Under the pieces are notes generated by a model. That model did not search any database and was not told the DNA's origin. It was given only the letters and a program-made list of their open reading frames with translations. Below, in pieces: positions 42,864 to 50,997 of a stretch of DNA of 64,000 bases. Source of the DNA: Gemmatimonas sp. UBA7669 (lineage in GTDB: Bacteria; Gemmatimonadota; Gemmatimonadetes; Gemmatimonadales; Gemmatimonadaceae); NCBI RefSeq assembly GCF_002483225.1, contig NZ_DLHL01000015.1, positions 62,001-126,000 of the forward strand. The letters run 5' to 3'. Made by a program: the position numbers and the translations under genes. Within the stretch, counting starts at the first letter, position 1; each line of letters opens with the position of its first letter.

Positions 42864-43258
42864 GGCTTTAATTGGCCGATGTGCAGACTGTCGGCCGCAA
42901 CACCAGACGCGCTGTCAGCCCCGACATCCTGCGCGGCCGAAAAGGCCGACGAAGGCAGGAACCGCGTCTGCGCCTCGGTAGGTACCCGCATGCCAAGCCG
43001 ACGCTCGGCCTCGCTCACCACCGAGCGGCGACTCGAGGCCCGGCGCAGGTCATTCTCGAGATCCTGCTGCTCGGCGCGCAGCGTGCGCAACTCGCCGCGC
43101 ATGCGCTGCATCTCGCGTGCGGTGGCCACGCCGGTACTCCGGCGCCAGACCACCGTGGCCGCGACGAGCATGAAGAGCACCAACCCCATGGCCACGAGGG
43201 CACGCCCACGCAGTGGACTGCGTGTCGTACGACGGGTAGTGGTTCGACGTGCGGCCAT
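42860..43258 (-). CDS. ftsL: Cell division protein FtsL
   Basis: A 132-residue bitopic protein recognised mainly by position and plan: a basic cytoplasmic tail of about 20 residues (MAARRTTTRRTTR), one transmembrane helix (LVAMGLVLFMLVAATVVW), and a heptad-rich coiled coil (about 50-85, MRGELRTLRAEQQDLENDLR). The C-terminal segment of about 35 residues is low complexity. Its start overlaps the rsmH stop (TGATG) and its stop overlaps ftsI. It would form the FtsQLB-type complex; a separate FtsB is not visible. Confidence 0.85.
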   Translation of the reverse strand: MAARRTTTRRTTRSPLRGRALVAMGLVLFMLVAATVVWRRSTGVATAREMQRMRGELRTLRAEQQDLENDLRRASSRRSVVSEAERRLGMRVPTEAQTRFLPSSAFSAAQDVGADSASGVAADSLHIGQLKP

Positions 43259-44208
43259 CAGCGCGCCAGGCGCCAGGCACGCAGTCTGGCGCTGCGTGCC
43301 CGCACGTTCACGTCCACCTCGTCGTCGGCCGCCGACACGGGGCGGCGCGTCAGCGTTTCGCCCAGCGCGACGCCGCGGCAACCGCACACCATGAGCCGCG
43401 GCGGGCAGACGCAGTCGCGGCTCCACTCGCGGAAGGCGTTCTTGACGAGGCGATCCTCACCCGAGTGATAGGCAATGATGGCCAGCACGCCACCCGGGGT
43501 GAGACGGTCGCGCAGCGCGGGCAGCGCGCGCTCGAGTCCGGCCAGTTCATCGTTCACGGCAATGCGCACGGCCTGGAAGATGCGCGCAAAATCTGGCGCG
43601 CCACTTCGCGGGCCGAGCACGGCCCGAATGGCGTCCACCAGGTCGTCGGCGGTGGCAAACGGCCGACGCGCGCGACGCCGCACGATTTCGCGGGCCATCT
43701 TGGCCGCGCGCGGTTCATCGGCATAGTTGCGCAGCAACGCCGACAAGTCGACTTCGTCGATGGTGTTGAGCAACTCGGCGGCATCGACGTCGGCGTCGGT
43801 GCCCATGCGCATGTCGAGCGGCGCGCCTTCGCGGAAGGTGAAGCCGCGGGTCGGGTCGTCGAACTGGTGCGAGGACACCCCGAGGTCGAGCAGTATGCCG
43901 TCAAAGCGCTCGGCATCGGCGAGACCGGCCGACGGAAGATCGGCATAGTTGCCCAGCAACGCGCGGAACTGCCCACTGCGTTCGAAGTCCACCAGGCGCT
44001 CGCGCGCAGCGGCCAGCGCGCGCGGGTCGCGGTCGACGCCGGTGACACGCATGCCACGCTCGAGCAGGGCGGCCGAATGGCCACCACCACCCAGGGTGCA
44101 GTCGAGGACGGTGTCGGCGTCGGCCAACAGCGTTTCCACTTCGGCCAGCAGGACGGGGACGTGGTAGGTCCCCGCGCGCCCTGAGGGGAGCGTACGGGCC
44201 GGGCTCAC
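43258..44208 (-). CDS. rsmH: 16S rRNA C1402 N4-methyltransferase
   Basis: A methyltransferase of about 316 residues modifying N4 of C1402 in 16S rRNA. YHVPVLLAEV begins the fold; the SAM loop is DCTLGGGGHSAALLERG; further marks are GILLDLGVSSHQFDDPTRGFTF and IAYHSGEDRLVKNAF. I prefer GTG 44208, which puts YHVPVL close to the N-terminus as usual; TTG 44223 is also in frame. Neither has a clear ribosome-binding site. It is the first dcw gene here; mraZ, which usually precedes it, is missing. Confidence 0.92.
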   Translation of the reverse strand: MSPARTLPSGRAGTYHVPVLLAEVETLLADADTVLDCTLGGGGHSAALLERGMRVTGVDRDPRALAAARERLVDFERSGQFRALLGNYADLPSAGLADAERFDGILLDLGVSSHQFDDPTRGFTFREGAPLDMRMGTDADVDAAELLNTIDEVDLSALLRNYADEPRAAKMAREIVRRRARRPFATADDLVDAIRAVLGPRSGAPDFARIFQAVRIAVNDELAGLERALPALRDRLTPGGVLAIIAYHSGEDRLVKNAFREWSRDCVCPPRLMVCGCRGVALGETLTRRPVSAADDEVDVNVRARSARLRAWRLAR

Positions 44209-44275
44209 GCGCGGATGGGGCAAACGGTCTGGCGCGTCATGGCAGCAAAGGGGTGCCCGAACGAGGGCACGTCAT
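44205..44275 (-). other. Possible leader mini-ORFs of the dcw operon
   Basis: Two stacked short frames occupy the leader between the promoter and rsmH. The first (44275 to 44237, MTCPRSGTPLLP) ends in TGA overlapping the ATG of the second (44240 to 44205, MTRQTVCPIRA), which ends in TGA overlapping the GTG of rsmH. A 6-bp hairpin GTGCCC/GGGCAC (44253-44270) falls inside the first frame. Neither has a visible ribosome-binding site, so translation is speculative. Confidence 0.25.
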
Positions 44276-44293
44276 GGGGCGTCGCGGAGGGTC

Positions 44294-44323
44294 ATGTTAG
44301 CGGGGGGCGCAAGGCAGCGTCAA
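44294..44323 (-). promoter_or_regulatory. Candidate sigma-70 promoter of the dcw operon
   Basis: Read leftward: TTGACG (44318-44323; 5 of 6), an 18-base spacer and TAACAT (44294-44299; 4 of 6). Transcription would begin near 44287, about 80 bases before the rsmH GTG. It is the only good promoter match between the upstream terminator and rsmH and could drive the 12-gene dcw operon. Confidence 0.55.
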
Positions 44324-44407
44324 GCGAGGTTCAGGGGTGCGAAAATGTGCATTACCCGTTCCCGCCAACGGATGTGATCCGCGCGTGCTGCACCGCGTAC
44401 ATGGGCG

Positions 44408-44446
44408 AAAAACGAACCGGCCCGCCGTCGAGTGACGGCGGGCCGG
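44408..44446 (-). terminator. Strong rho-independent terminator
   Basis: CCGGCCCGCCGTC (44417-44429) pairs perfectly over 13 bp with GACGGCGGGCCGG (44434-44446) around a 4-base loop. Read leftward it is followed by TTCG and a TTTTT run (44408-44412). It starts 20 bases after the stop of the exported TPR gene and separates it from the dcw promoter. Confidence 0.9.
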
Positions 44447-44465
44447 CAGCGTGCACTGCGAAGGC

Positions 44466-46163
44466 TTACTTGCAAAAGGCCTTGATGACCTGATCGGCGT
44501 ATGGATCGAGCTGAGCGACCTGCCCCATCAGCTGGCGCGTCACATCGGGTGAGAATGAACCACCACGAGGCAACAGGATCTGCGCTTCGACGAACATGTC
44601 CTTGGCCGCCTTGGCACCCGCACAATCCTTCGCTGCGGCCGCCGCCTGCACCTTGGCGTAGCCATACTGCACATACGTCGCGCCGAGCAGGAACTGCGCC
44701 TGCGCCTTGATGTCGGGCGTTGCAACCGATTCAGCGTACTTCAGCTGGTCGACGGCCACCTTGAAGTCATCTTCGCTCTTGCTGGCCCCCGCCTTGCGCG
44801 ACGCTTCCTGCGCGGCGCCGAGCAACTGGCCGCGAAGCAGCGAGGAGGTATCTCCGGCAGCGATGGCGTCCTTGATAGCCGGCACAATGTCCTGACCGAG
44901 ATCCTTCAGCGTAAGGATGCGAATGAGCGTGCCGTTTTCCACCGGCACCTTGTTCGCCACCGCCTTGTCCAGCGCCTCAAGGGCCTGCTGGTTCTGGCCG
45001 GCGCTGCGCAGCGACACGATCTGGTCGTAGACCAGCGAGGGCTGGTTGGGGAACTTGGCCAGACCCTGAGCCGCCGTCTCCGCCGCCTTCTGGTACTGGC
45101 TGTCGGCCTGATAGGCGCGCGAGGTGCGGATGAAGTACGTGGTGTCGGCAAACGAGGTGTCGAGCGCGATCAGCTCCTTGCCCTGCGCATGCGCCGCCGC
45201 ATAGTCCTTGGTAGCCAGCAGGATGATCCAGCGCAGACGCAGCAGCTCGGAGTCACCCGGGTTGGCCTGCACGGCCTCGTCCACCACCGGGCGCGCCGCG
45301 GCCGGATTGGCGACCTTGGCCAGCGCTTCCACCACCGTCTTCTGGAGACGCGGGTTCTTCGGATCGGTAGACAGGAGACGCGTGAGCGTCACCACCACCG
45401 AGTCGCTCTGACCGGCCGCCTGGTAGGCGTCGGCGAGGATTTCGAGGCCGTAGCGGCTCTTGGGATCGTACTTCGTGATTTCCTGCGCCACCGCCATCTT
45501 TTCGGCAGCCGGTGCTTCCCGCGACACCAGCACGTTGGCCCAGCAAATGCGCGCCAGCGTGGCCTTGGGATAAGCGGCTACGCCTTCCTTTGCCGCCGCG
45601 ATGGCCTCATCCCACTTCTGCTGACGGGCGGAGGCGATGCACTTCTTTTCGGCGTCGAGCTGCTTGCGGGCTTCCTTGAGCTCCACCGCCATGGCCTTGG
45701 AGGCGTCGCTGAAGTTCTTGGCTTCGAACACGCCGAGCGGCTGCACGAGCGAGTTGTCGCGGGCCAGCACCAGCGCCGCTTCGAGCCTCACACCCGATTC
45801 CGACTTGGTGGCCGACCCGGTGATGTACTCGTCGGCGCGCAGCAGCGAGGCCAGCGCCTTCTGGTCATGCGGCTCGAGCGCTTCCGTGGTGGGGAAACCC
45901 GAGGCTTCAAGCGTGGCGGTGAGGTCCTGCTTGGGCAGGACGTACACCTGCTTGAAGGGGAAGTCACTGGTCATGCGCGAACGCACCGCGTCCGCCGCCT
46001 GCACCCCCAGGCCCTTCTCCGCGGAGCGGAACACCGCGACCATGACGCGCGTCGCATTCGGATCGGGGACCCGATTGTACTGGGCCGACGCCACCGAAGG
46101 CAGCAACGTGCCTCCGAGAGCCAAACCGATTCCGGCGATCGCCTGGATATGCCGTGTCTTCAA
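44466..46163 (-). CDS. Exported TPR-repeat protein
   Basis: A 565-residue exported protein of unknown function. Residues 1-27 are a signal peptide ending SVASAQ. The next part (about 35-150) resembles the strand-helix pattern of CsgG/FlgO-type domains (RVMVAVFRSAEKGLGVQAADAV). From about 165 to 530 helical TPR-like repeats run (for example AIAAAKEGVAAYPKATLARICWA), with Asp/Tyr/Pro positions typical of TPR turns. The start is TTG, supported by a full GGAGG 8 bases upstream. It stands alone between tRNA-Val and its own terminator. Being periplasmic and repeat-rich, it is probably a protein-binding scaffold. Confidence 0.75.
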   Translation of the reverse strand: MKTRHIQAIAGIGLALGGTLLPSVASAQYNRVPDPNATRVMVAVFRSAEKGLGVQAADAVRSRMTSDFPFKQVYVLPKQDLTATLEASGFPTTEALEPHDQKALASLLRADEYITGSATKSESGVRLEAALVLARDNSLVQPLGVFEAKNFSDASKAMAVELKEARKQLDAEKKCIASARQQKWDEAIAAAKEGVAAYPKATLARICWANVLVSREAPAAEKMAVAQEITKYDPKSRYGLEILADAYQAAGQSDSVVVTLTRLLSTDPKNPRLQKTVVEALAKVANPAAARPVVDEAVQANPGDSELLRLRWIILLATKDYAAAHAQGKELIALDTSFADTTYFIRTSRAYQADSQYQKAAETAAQGLAKFPNQPSLVYDQIVSLRSAGQNQQALEALDKAVANKVPVENGTLIRILTLKDLGQDIVPAIKDAIAAGDTSSLLRGQLLGAAQEASRKAGASKSEDDFKVAVDQLKYAESVATPDIKAQAQFLLGATYVQYGYAKVQAAAAAKDCAGAKAAKDMFVEAQILLPRGGSFSPDVTRQLMGQVAQLDPYADQVIKAFCK

Positions 46164-46334
46164 CGTCGTAACCTCCGCACCGGAAGCCGTGGGTCCCCGT
46201 CAACGGGGCTGGGACAACCCGCGGGCCGTGCGCAAGCCGGCGGGTCTGGGGGGGAAACTGCGAAACTGCGTTACCCAGTGACAGCCGGCAAGTGTGACGG
46301 ATGCCATCGGGCCCTGCAGGTGGGACAACTGCGA

Positions 46335-46408
46335 TGGGCGAAGAGGGACTCGAACCCCCGACCCCCTGTGTGTAAGACAGGTGCTCTAACCAACTGAGCT
46401 ATTCGCCC
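46335..46408 (-). tRNA. tRNA-Val (anticodon TAC)
   Basis: A complete cloverleaf on the minus strand. The acceptor arms GGGCGAA and TTCGCCC pair over 7 bp with discriminator A; the D-arm is GCTC/GAGC; the anticodon stem CCTGT/ACAGG encloses the loop CTTACAC with anticodon TAC; the T-arm GGGGG/CCCTC encloses TTCGAGT. The 3-prime CCA is not encoded. It lies between the end of the chemosensory operon and the exported TPR gene. Confidence 0.97.
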
Positions 46409-46573
46409 GCGATACGAGCCACCCACCCACTCCGTTGATAAACGTACAAGATCCGTCGCCCCGGCGTTCCTGGTCGGGCGAAGATTTAACCGGATTGTCA
46501 CGTTTCCCGGGGACGAGTCCCGGCTGAGCCCGGCTCCGGGTGGCGGGAGCGGGCGCGAAGTCGAACTGGGCGG

Positions 46574-46744
46574 TCAGCCCTTGAGAATGGCCAGCGGGAT
46601 GAGCACCACGTAGCCCAGCACAAGCAGGATGGGCGCGATGGTTTCGCCCCCGCGGGCGAGGTCGGCATAGCCCAGCAGCAGCGAGGCAGCCGCCAGTCCC
46701 CACAACAGCAGGGCCTTGGAACGGGACTTTTCGATCGAGGTCAT
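46574..46744 (-). CDS. Small two-helix membrane protein (56 residues)
   Basis: A short frame starting MTSIEKSRSKALLLWGLAAA and ending LILKG-like (AILKG). It has a basic N-terminus, one hydrophobic helix (about 12-27), a short polar loop (ADLARGGET) and a second helix (about 35-54). Its ATG overlaps the stop of the metallopeptidase gene as ATGA, strong evidence that it is real and co-translated. It resembles no family I know; it could be a partner or stability factor for the membrane peptidase. The 165 bases to tRNA-Val hold only an imperfect hairpin near 46507-46524. Confidence 0.65.
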   Translation of the reverse strand: MTSIEKSRSKALLLWGLAAASLLLGYADLARGGETIAPILLVLGYVVLIPLAILKG

Positions 46745-47883
46745 GCCGGAGGATATCGGGGCGAGGATGGCCCGGGCAAGGGTGCCACCGGCTCCGGGTC
46801 CGATTCCGGTTCGGCCTCAGGGTCCGATGTCACGCCTTCCGGTATGTCCAGCAGCGCCTGCAGGCTGCTCTCGCGCAAGGCGGCCTCCTGCGCGGCGTCG
46901 GCCGCCCGCATGGCCTCGAGACGCGCCCGGTCCCGTTTGCGCCGCTGCACCACCAACGGCACGAGGGCCAAAGACAACAGACCGACCACAGCCGAGACGT
47001 TGGTGACCAGTGCGAGCGCGCCGTAGCGCCGACGGGTCTGCGATTGCCAGTGCTTCTCGAAGGCCTCACCGGTCATGCCATAGCTGCTGCGCAGCGCCTT
47101 CTCGAAGGAGTTGGTGCTCTCCCACTCGACAAAGAAGCGCGCGAGACCGGCATCGCCTCCCAACTCGCGGAGTTCCGACACGATGCGATGCGCCATGGCA
47201 TAGCTCCACGAGGCTTCCATGCCGCCGCCGCGGAAACCGTCTTCGAGCGCCTCGAAGCTGGGCAGCGTGCGCCACACCATGCCCAGTGTGGTCTCGAACA
47301 CCTGCTCACGCGAGAACTCACCGGCGGCCACACTGGCATAGCCCTCGTCAAACCAGCGCGAGGGACGGGGCCCCAACTGCTCGTGCAGCGCGAGATGCGC
47401 CATTTCGTGTCGCAGCACGATCAGTGGATCGCCCGCGTCGGAACTGGCGTAACCGCCCTGCATGATGATGCGCTGCTGGTCAGGGAAGGCGATGGCCGCG
47501 CCCCACTCCGGCGCAAAGGGCCCGACCCACTGGCGAAAGGTGTCCGCGTCGGGCGCCACGGCAATGAGCACGCGGGCCGCGGATGGGCGCAGTCCGGGAA
47601 AGCGATCGTTGGCCACGGCTGACGCCATGAGCGCGCGGGCGAGGCGCTCATCGCGCCGCCCGGCCACCACCGTGAATCGCCCGTTGTCGAGTCGGATGCC
47701 CTGCGCGCCGGTCTCCGGTGCACCTTGCGCCACCGCTACCGATGCGCGCAGACCCGGGATGCTCTGCGCCCCAGACCCGAGCCACAGGGCCAGGACCACG
47801 CCCAAGACCGTCAGGTATCGACGAAGACGAGTTCCTGATTGGCCGACACGAGATCGAGAAGCGCTGCGCAGCGTTTGCCCCAT
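46741..47883 (-). CDS. Membrane-anchored HEMAH metallopeptidase (MA clan)
   Basis: A protein of about 380 residues. A basic N-terminus and hydrophobic segment (about 23-40) export it. The catalytic domain contains VLRHEMAHLALHEQL (zinc HExxH at 159-163) and RWFDEGYASVAAGEF, whose Glu180 fits the third ligand of gluzincins, so it is probably active. A transmembrane helix (about 306-327, VSAVVGLLSLALVPLVV) precedes a basic and then acidic cytoplasmic tail with repeated E/P/D. The ATG at 47883 overlaps the upstream TPR gene by 73 bases; a shorter start (TTG near 47805) would lose the basic signal-peptide region. Substrate unknown. Confidence 0.65.
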   Translation of the reverse strand: MGQTLRSASRSRVGQSGTRLRRYLTVLGVVLALWLGSGAQSIPGLRASVAVAQGAPETGAQGIRLDNGRFTVVAGRRDERLARALMASAVANDRFPGLRPSAARVLIAVAPDADTFRQWVGPFAPEWGAAIAFPDQQRIIMQGGYASSDAGDPLIVLRHEMAHLALHEQLGPRPSRWFDEGYASVAAGEFSREQVFETTLGMVWRTLPSFEALEDGFRGGGMEASWSYAMAHRIVSELRELGGDAGLARFFVEWESTNSFEKALRSSYGMTGEAFEKHWQSQTRRRYGALALVTNVSAVVGLLSLALVPLVVQRRKRDRARLEAMRAADAAQEAALRESSLQALLDIPEGVTSDPEAEPESDPEPVAPLPGPSSPRYPPA

Positions 47884-48770
47884 GGACTGAACTTGTTGGC
47901 CGCGCTGCCGCTCTGCCATGCCTGCAGGGCGTCTGCGCGTCGCCCGCATTCCCAGTGCGTGCGTCCCAGCTCATACCACGCCTGCACGAGGTTGGGTCCC
48001 TTCTGCAGCGCCTGACGGAGCGTCAACGCGGCCGCGTCGTGTGCGCCCAGCGTGCGCTGGAGCTGCGCGCGGTAGAGGTGCGCATACAGCGCGGCCCGCC
48101 CGTCGCCCGAAGCCGCGGCCTGCTCGAGACAGCGATCGGCGTCGGTGAAATGCCCCTGTAGCGCCAGCCAGCGCCCCCAGACCATGACGGCCAGGGCATC
48201 GTCGGGGGCCTGTGCACGCGCCTGTTCCAACGGCGCGTGGGCGGCGTCAAGCTGGCCGTCATTGACGTAGGCCCAGGCCAGCAGCACCAGCGCCTCAACC
48301 TGCCCCGGCGCCAACGCCAGGGCCTTCTGCAGTGCGACGATGGCCTCGGGCACCTGCCCCAGCGACAGCAGGTTCCAACCCTTCTCCACGAAGGTGGACG
48401 CGCCGAGCAGGTCTACGCGCGCTGAGATGGGAGCGGCTGCGGTGGACGGCGCCTGCGCCGACGGCGATTGATCTGGGGCCACACTCGGCGTATTGGCGTT
48501 GAGCACCTTCCAGCGCTCGGCCAGCGCCTTCACCGCGTCCTTGGCCGACTGCGCGGCCAGCAGGGCGGCGTCGGCTTCGCGGAAGCAGGCGATGATGTCG
48601 TCCTTGAGCTGTGCGGTGCGGCGGGCCGCGTCCGCAGTTGACGTGTCATCGCCCGCTTGCCCGATGGCTTTCTCAATGGCATCAGCCACTTGAGCAAGCC
48701 TGGCCGACAGCGGCTGACCGCTGGCGTCCAGCCACTCCGGGCGCGGCGTGTTCGGTTGCGCGTCGCTCAT
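47811..48770 (-). CDS. Cytoplasmic TPR protein of the chemosensory operon
   Basis: A 319-residue protein without signal peptide. Residues 1-95 are helical with a likely coiled coil (AADAIEKAIGQ-type segment through KALAERWKVL). A Pro/Ala/Ser linker (about 96-120) precedes about five TPR units (GWNLLSLGQVPEAIVALQKALALAPG and on to about 300). TPR domains usually bind partner proteins. It starts 7 bases after the CheW-like gene, which ties it to chemosensing. The last 73 bases may also be read in another frame as the N-terminus of the next gene. Confidence 0.7.
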   Translation of the reverse strand: MSDAQPNTPRPEWLDASGQPLSARLAQVADAIEKAIGQAGDDTSTADAARRTAQLKDDIIACFREADAALLAAQSAKDAVKALAERWKVLNANTPSVAPDQSPSAQAPSTAAAPISARVDLLGASTFVEKGWNLLSLGQVPEAIVALQKALALAPGQVEALVLLAWAYVNDGQLDAAHAPLEQARAQAPDDALAVMVWGRWLALQGHFTDADRCLEQAAASGDGRAALYAHLYRAQLQRTLGAHDAAALTLRQALQKGPNLVQAWYELGRTHWECGRRADALQAWQSGSAANKFSPWGKRCAALLDLVSANQELVFVDT

Positions 48771-48777
48771 TGGCTGC

Positions 48778-49308
48778 TCATGCGTGCGCCGTCTCCGCTG
48801 CGCGCAAGAGACGCGGCACATCGAGCACCCAACACGGTTCGTCGTCGCGCGGGAACTGCCCCACCACAAACGCCCAGGGCGCGTCGTCACCTGCACCGGC
48901 AACGCGCGCGGTTTCGATGGCGCGCACCTCGTAGACATGCGAGACATCGAGCAGCATGCGCGCGGCGCCATGGCGCAGCACGAGCGTGCGCGGCAGTGCC
49001 TGAGCGTGCGGATGCAGCGCACAGACCTCGTGTGCAGTGGCTCGTCGCTCGGGCAAAGTCAGCGTGGGCATGTGCGCTGCCGCGGCATGCGTGCTGGTTT
49101 GCTGACGGGGCACGACACGTTCCACCTGCTCTACGGGAAATGCCAGCAGGACGTTCTCAACGCGGCAGATGACAAACGTCGAACGCTCGACATCCGGCGT
49201 GCGACGACGGCGGGCATTGCCCACTGCCGTGCGAAACGGCGTGGACGTCTGCGATGGGCGTGAGTCCGCACTCGTTGCGACGGCACCGTGTGTTTCGACC
49301 TGACTCAT
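48778..49308 (-). CDS. CheW-like coupling protein (second copy)
   Basis: A 176-residue protein. After a disordered N-terminus (about 1-40, rich in Ser/Thr/Arg) comes a CheW-type fold: FVICRVENVLLAFPVEQVERVVP, then LVLRHGAARMLLDVSHVYEVRAI and a closing PCWVLDVPRLL strand. It is shorter and more divergent than the other CheW in this cluster, so it may bind a different kinase surface or the neighbouring TPR protein. Its ATG overlaps the cheB stop as ATGA. Confidence 0.65.
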   Translation of the reverse strand: MSQVETHGAVATSADSRPSQTSTPFRTAVGNARRRRTPDVERSTFVICRVENVLLAFPVEQVERVVPRQQTSTHAAAAHMPTLTLPERRATAHEVCALHPHAQALPRTLVLRHGAARMLLDVSHVYEVRAIETARVAGAGDDAPWAFVVGQFPRDDEPCWVLDVPRLLRAAETAHA

Positions 49309-50531
49309 GCGTCGTTCTCCGACGTTGTGCGCGGTGCAGTAAAGGGCGTTTGCGTTTGCATTTGCGTTTGCGCTTGCGTTTGCGCCACCACCTGTGCAAT
49401 GGCCGTCACAAGATCAGCAAGCGGCACCCCACCCGACAAACCCGCAGCGCGGCGCGCGGCCTCCGGCATACCGGGAATGATGCACGTGGCGGCGTCCTGT
49501 ACCATGACTGGTGCCCCCGCTTCCTGCATCGCAGCGAGGCCCTGTGCGCCGTCACGTCCCATGCCCGTCATCACCACGCCCAGCGCCTGCGGCCCAAACA
49601 CTTCGGCCACCGATCCGAACAGGTAGTCGGCCGCGGGACGCACCCCCCAGAGCGGCGCGTCGTCATGCAGCGCCACCCGCGGCTGCTCGCGCGGACCGCG
49701 CACGCGCAGATGCCACCCGCCGGGCGCGATGTACACATGCCCCGCCCGCAGCGGCTCGTCGGCCACCGCCTCAGCCACCCGCAGCCGCGACGCGGCGCCC
49801 AAGCGCTGCGCAAAGCTGGCCGTGAAGCCGGCCGGCATGTGCTGCACCACCACCACCGCCACGTCGCTCCAGTTGGGCAATTGCGGAATGACGCGAGCCA
49901 GTGCCGCCGGACCGCCCGTGGATGCCGCAATGGCCACCACCAGGCGCGGCGCCTGCCCGGACGCACCGCCCGTTGCCCTGTGCGCCGTAGCCACTGCCGA
50001 CGCCAGCTGCGGCAACGGCGACGACATGACGGTTGACCGGCGTGTGTCAGGCTGAGACGGCCGCCACTGCGCATGCGCGGCCCCACGCAGGGCCTGCAGC
50101 AGCTGATCGCGCACCAGATCGAGATCGAGGCTGATGGCGCCGGACGGCTTGCGCACAAAATCCACCGCACCGGCTTCGAGCGCCCGCAGCGTGGCGTCGA
50201 TGCCGCCGTGTGTGGTACCGGCGCTGAGCATCACCACCGGACGCGGCGCCTCGCGCATGATCTGGGTGAGCGCACTGAGCCCGTCGAGGCCCGGCATGTC
50301 CACGTCGAGCGTGATGAGATCGGGGTTGAGCGTCTGCACCTGCCGGAGTGCATCGTGCCCGTCGCGCGCGGTGCCCACCACCTCGAACTCACCGCTCGAT
50401 TGCACGACATCGCTCACCAGACGGCGCATGAAGGCGCTGTCGTCCACCACCAGCACACGCCGGCGTGCCGTGACGGGTGCGCCGGGCACCGCGTGCCCGT
50501 CCGATGCCGCGATGCGCTCAGAGGATGACAT
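49305..50531 (-). CDS. cheB: Chemotaxis methylesterase/deamidase CheB
   Basis: A 408-residue two-domain protein. The receiver has VLVVDDSAFMRR, phospho-Asp76 in LITLDVDMPGLDG and VDFVRKPSG. The C-terminal methylesterase has the triad Ser in AIAASTGGPAAL, His in VVVVQHMPAGFT and Asp in VMTGMGRDGAQG, so it should demethylate receptors. The last 35 residues contain a Q-rich tail (QTQAQTQMQTQT) from a hexamer repeat. Start MSSSERIAA overlaps the cheD end by 14 bases. No cheR is in the window. Confidence 0.95.
   Translation of the reverse strand: MSSSERIAASDGHAVPGAPVTARRRVLVVDDSAFMRRLVSDVVQSSGEFEVVGTARDGHDALRQVQTLNPDLITLDVDMPGLDGLSALTQIMREAPRPVVMLSAGTTHGGIDATLRALEAGAVDFVRKPSGAISLDLDLVRDQLLQALRGAAHAQWRPSQPDTRRSTVMSSPLPQLASAVATAHRATGGASGQAPRLVVAIAASTGGPAALARVIPQLPNWSDVAVVVVQHMPAGFTASFAQRLGAASRLRVAEAVADEPLRAGHVYIAPGGWHLRVRGPREQPRVALHDDAPLWGVRPAADYLFGSVAEVFGPQALGVVMTGMGRDGAQGLAAMQEAGAPVMVQDAATCIIPGMPEAARRAAGLSGGVPLADLVTAIAQVVAQTQAQTQMQTQTPFTAPRTTSENDA
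49346..49387. repeat. Hexamer tandem repeat in the 3-prime end of cheB
   Basis: Seven near-identical units of GCGTTT (plus-strand reading; variants GCATTT and GCGCTT) run head to tail at 49346-49387. On the coding strand they give alternating Gln with Thr, Ala or Met. Slippage would change the tail in steps of two residues without frameshift. Confidence 0.85.
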
Positions 50532-50997
50532 GCGGCCCTCGCACCGTGCGCACATCGACTCGGCCCGTGCGCACATCGAAGAACACCGAACGTCCGAAGT
50601 CACCACCCACGGCCTCACCCACGATGGGCAGATCAGCGGCCGCACAGGCCGCACGCGCCGCTTGCACGTTGCGAATGCCAAGCCCCGACGAGCCAGGGGC
50701 CAGCAGCGGCGCAAACATCGAGGCCCCACCAACGAGCCGCGCACGGATTTCCGAGCTGGCGCCCAGCGCCCGCATGCGGGTGAGCATTTCAGGCACGGCC
50801 AGTGACGGCACCTTGCCCGCCTTGGGCGCGCCGGCGGTCAGCGCGAGATGCGGCAGCAGCACATGCGCCAAACCGCCCACGCAGCACTCGGCGTCGTGCA
50901 GCACGATGGCCACGCAGGACCCCAGCCCGACGGTGAACAGCGTCAGGTCTCCGGCCCCCACGGCAAGGTCGGCAATGCCCACGGATTTCTGCGTCAC
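50518..50997 (-). CDS. cheD: Chemoreceptor glutamine deamidase CheD
   Basis: A 159-residue CheD. The catalytic Cys28 lies in VGLGSCVAIVLHD and His45 in GGLAHVLLP, the family active-site pair; RLVGGASMF and GIRNVQAAR follow. CheD deamidates receptor glutamines and also forms a complex with CheC. The GTG start overlaps the stop of the PATAN-TPR gene, and its end overlaps cheB. Presence of cheC in the same operon supports the CheC-CheD regulatory pair. Confidence 0.94.
   Translation of the reverse strand: MTQKSVGIADLAVGAGDLTLFTVGLGSCVAIVLHDAECCVGGLAHVLLPHLALTAGAPKAGKVPSLAVPEMLTRMRALGASSEIRARLVGGASMFAPLLAPGSSGLGIRNVQAARAACAAADLPIVGEAVGGDFGRSVFFDVRTGRVDVRTVRGPHVIL

Noticed and set aside
40719..43394. 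Plus-strand open frame of 891 codons antisense to ftsI and ftsL
   Set aside because: Low-complexity Arg/His/Gly-rich translation with no motifs; the opposite strand carries complete FtsI and FtsL.
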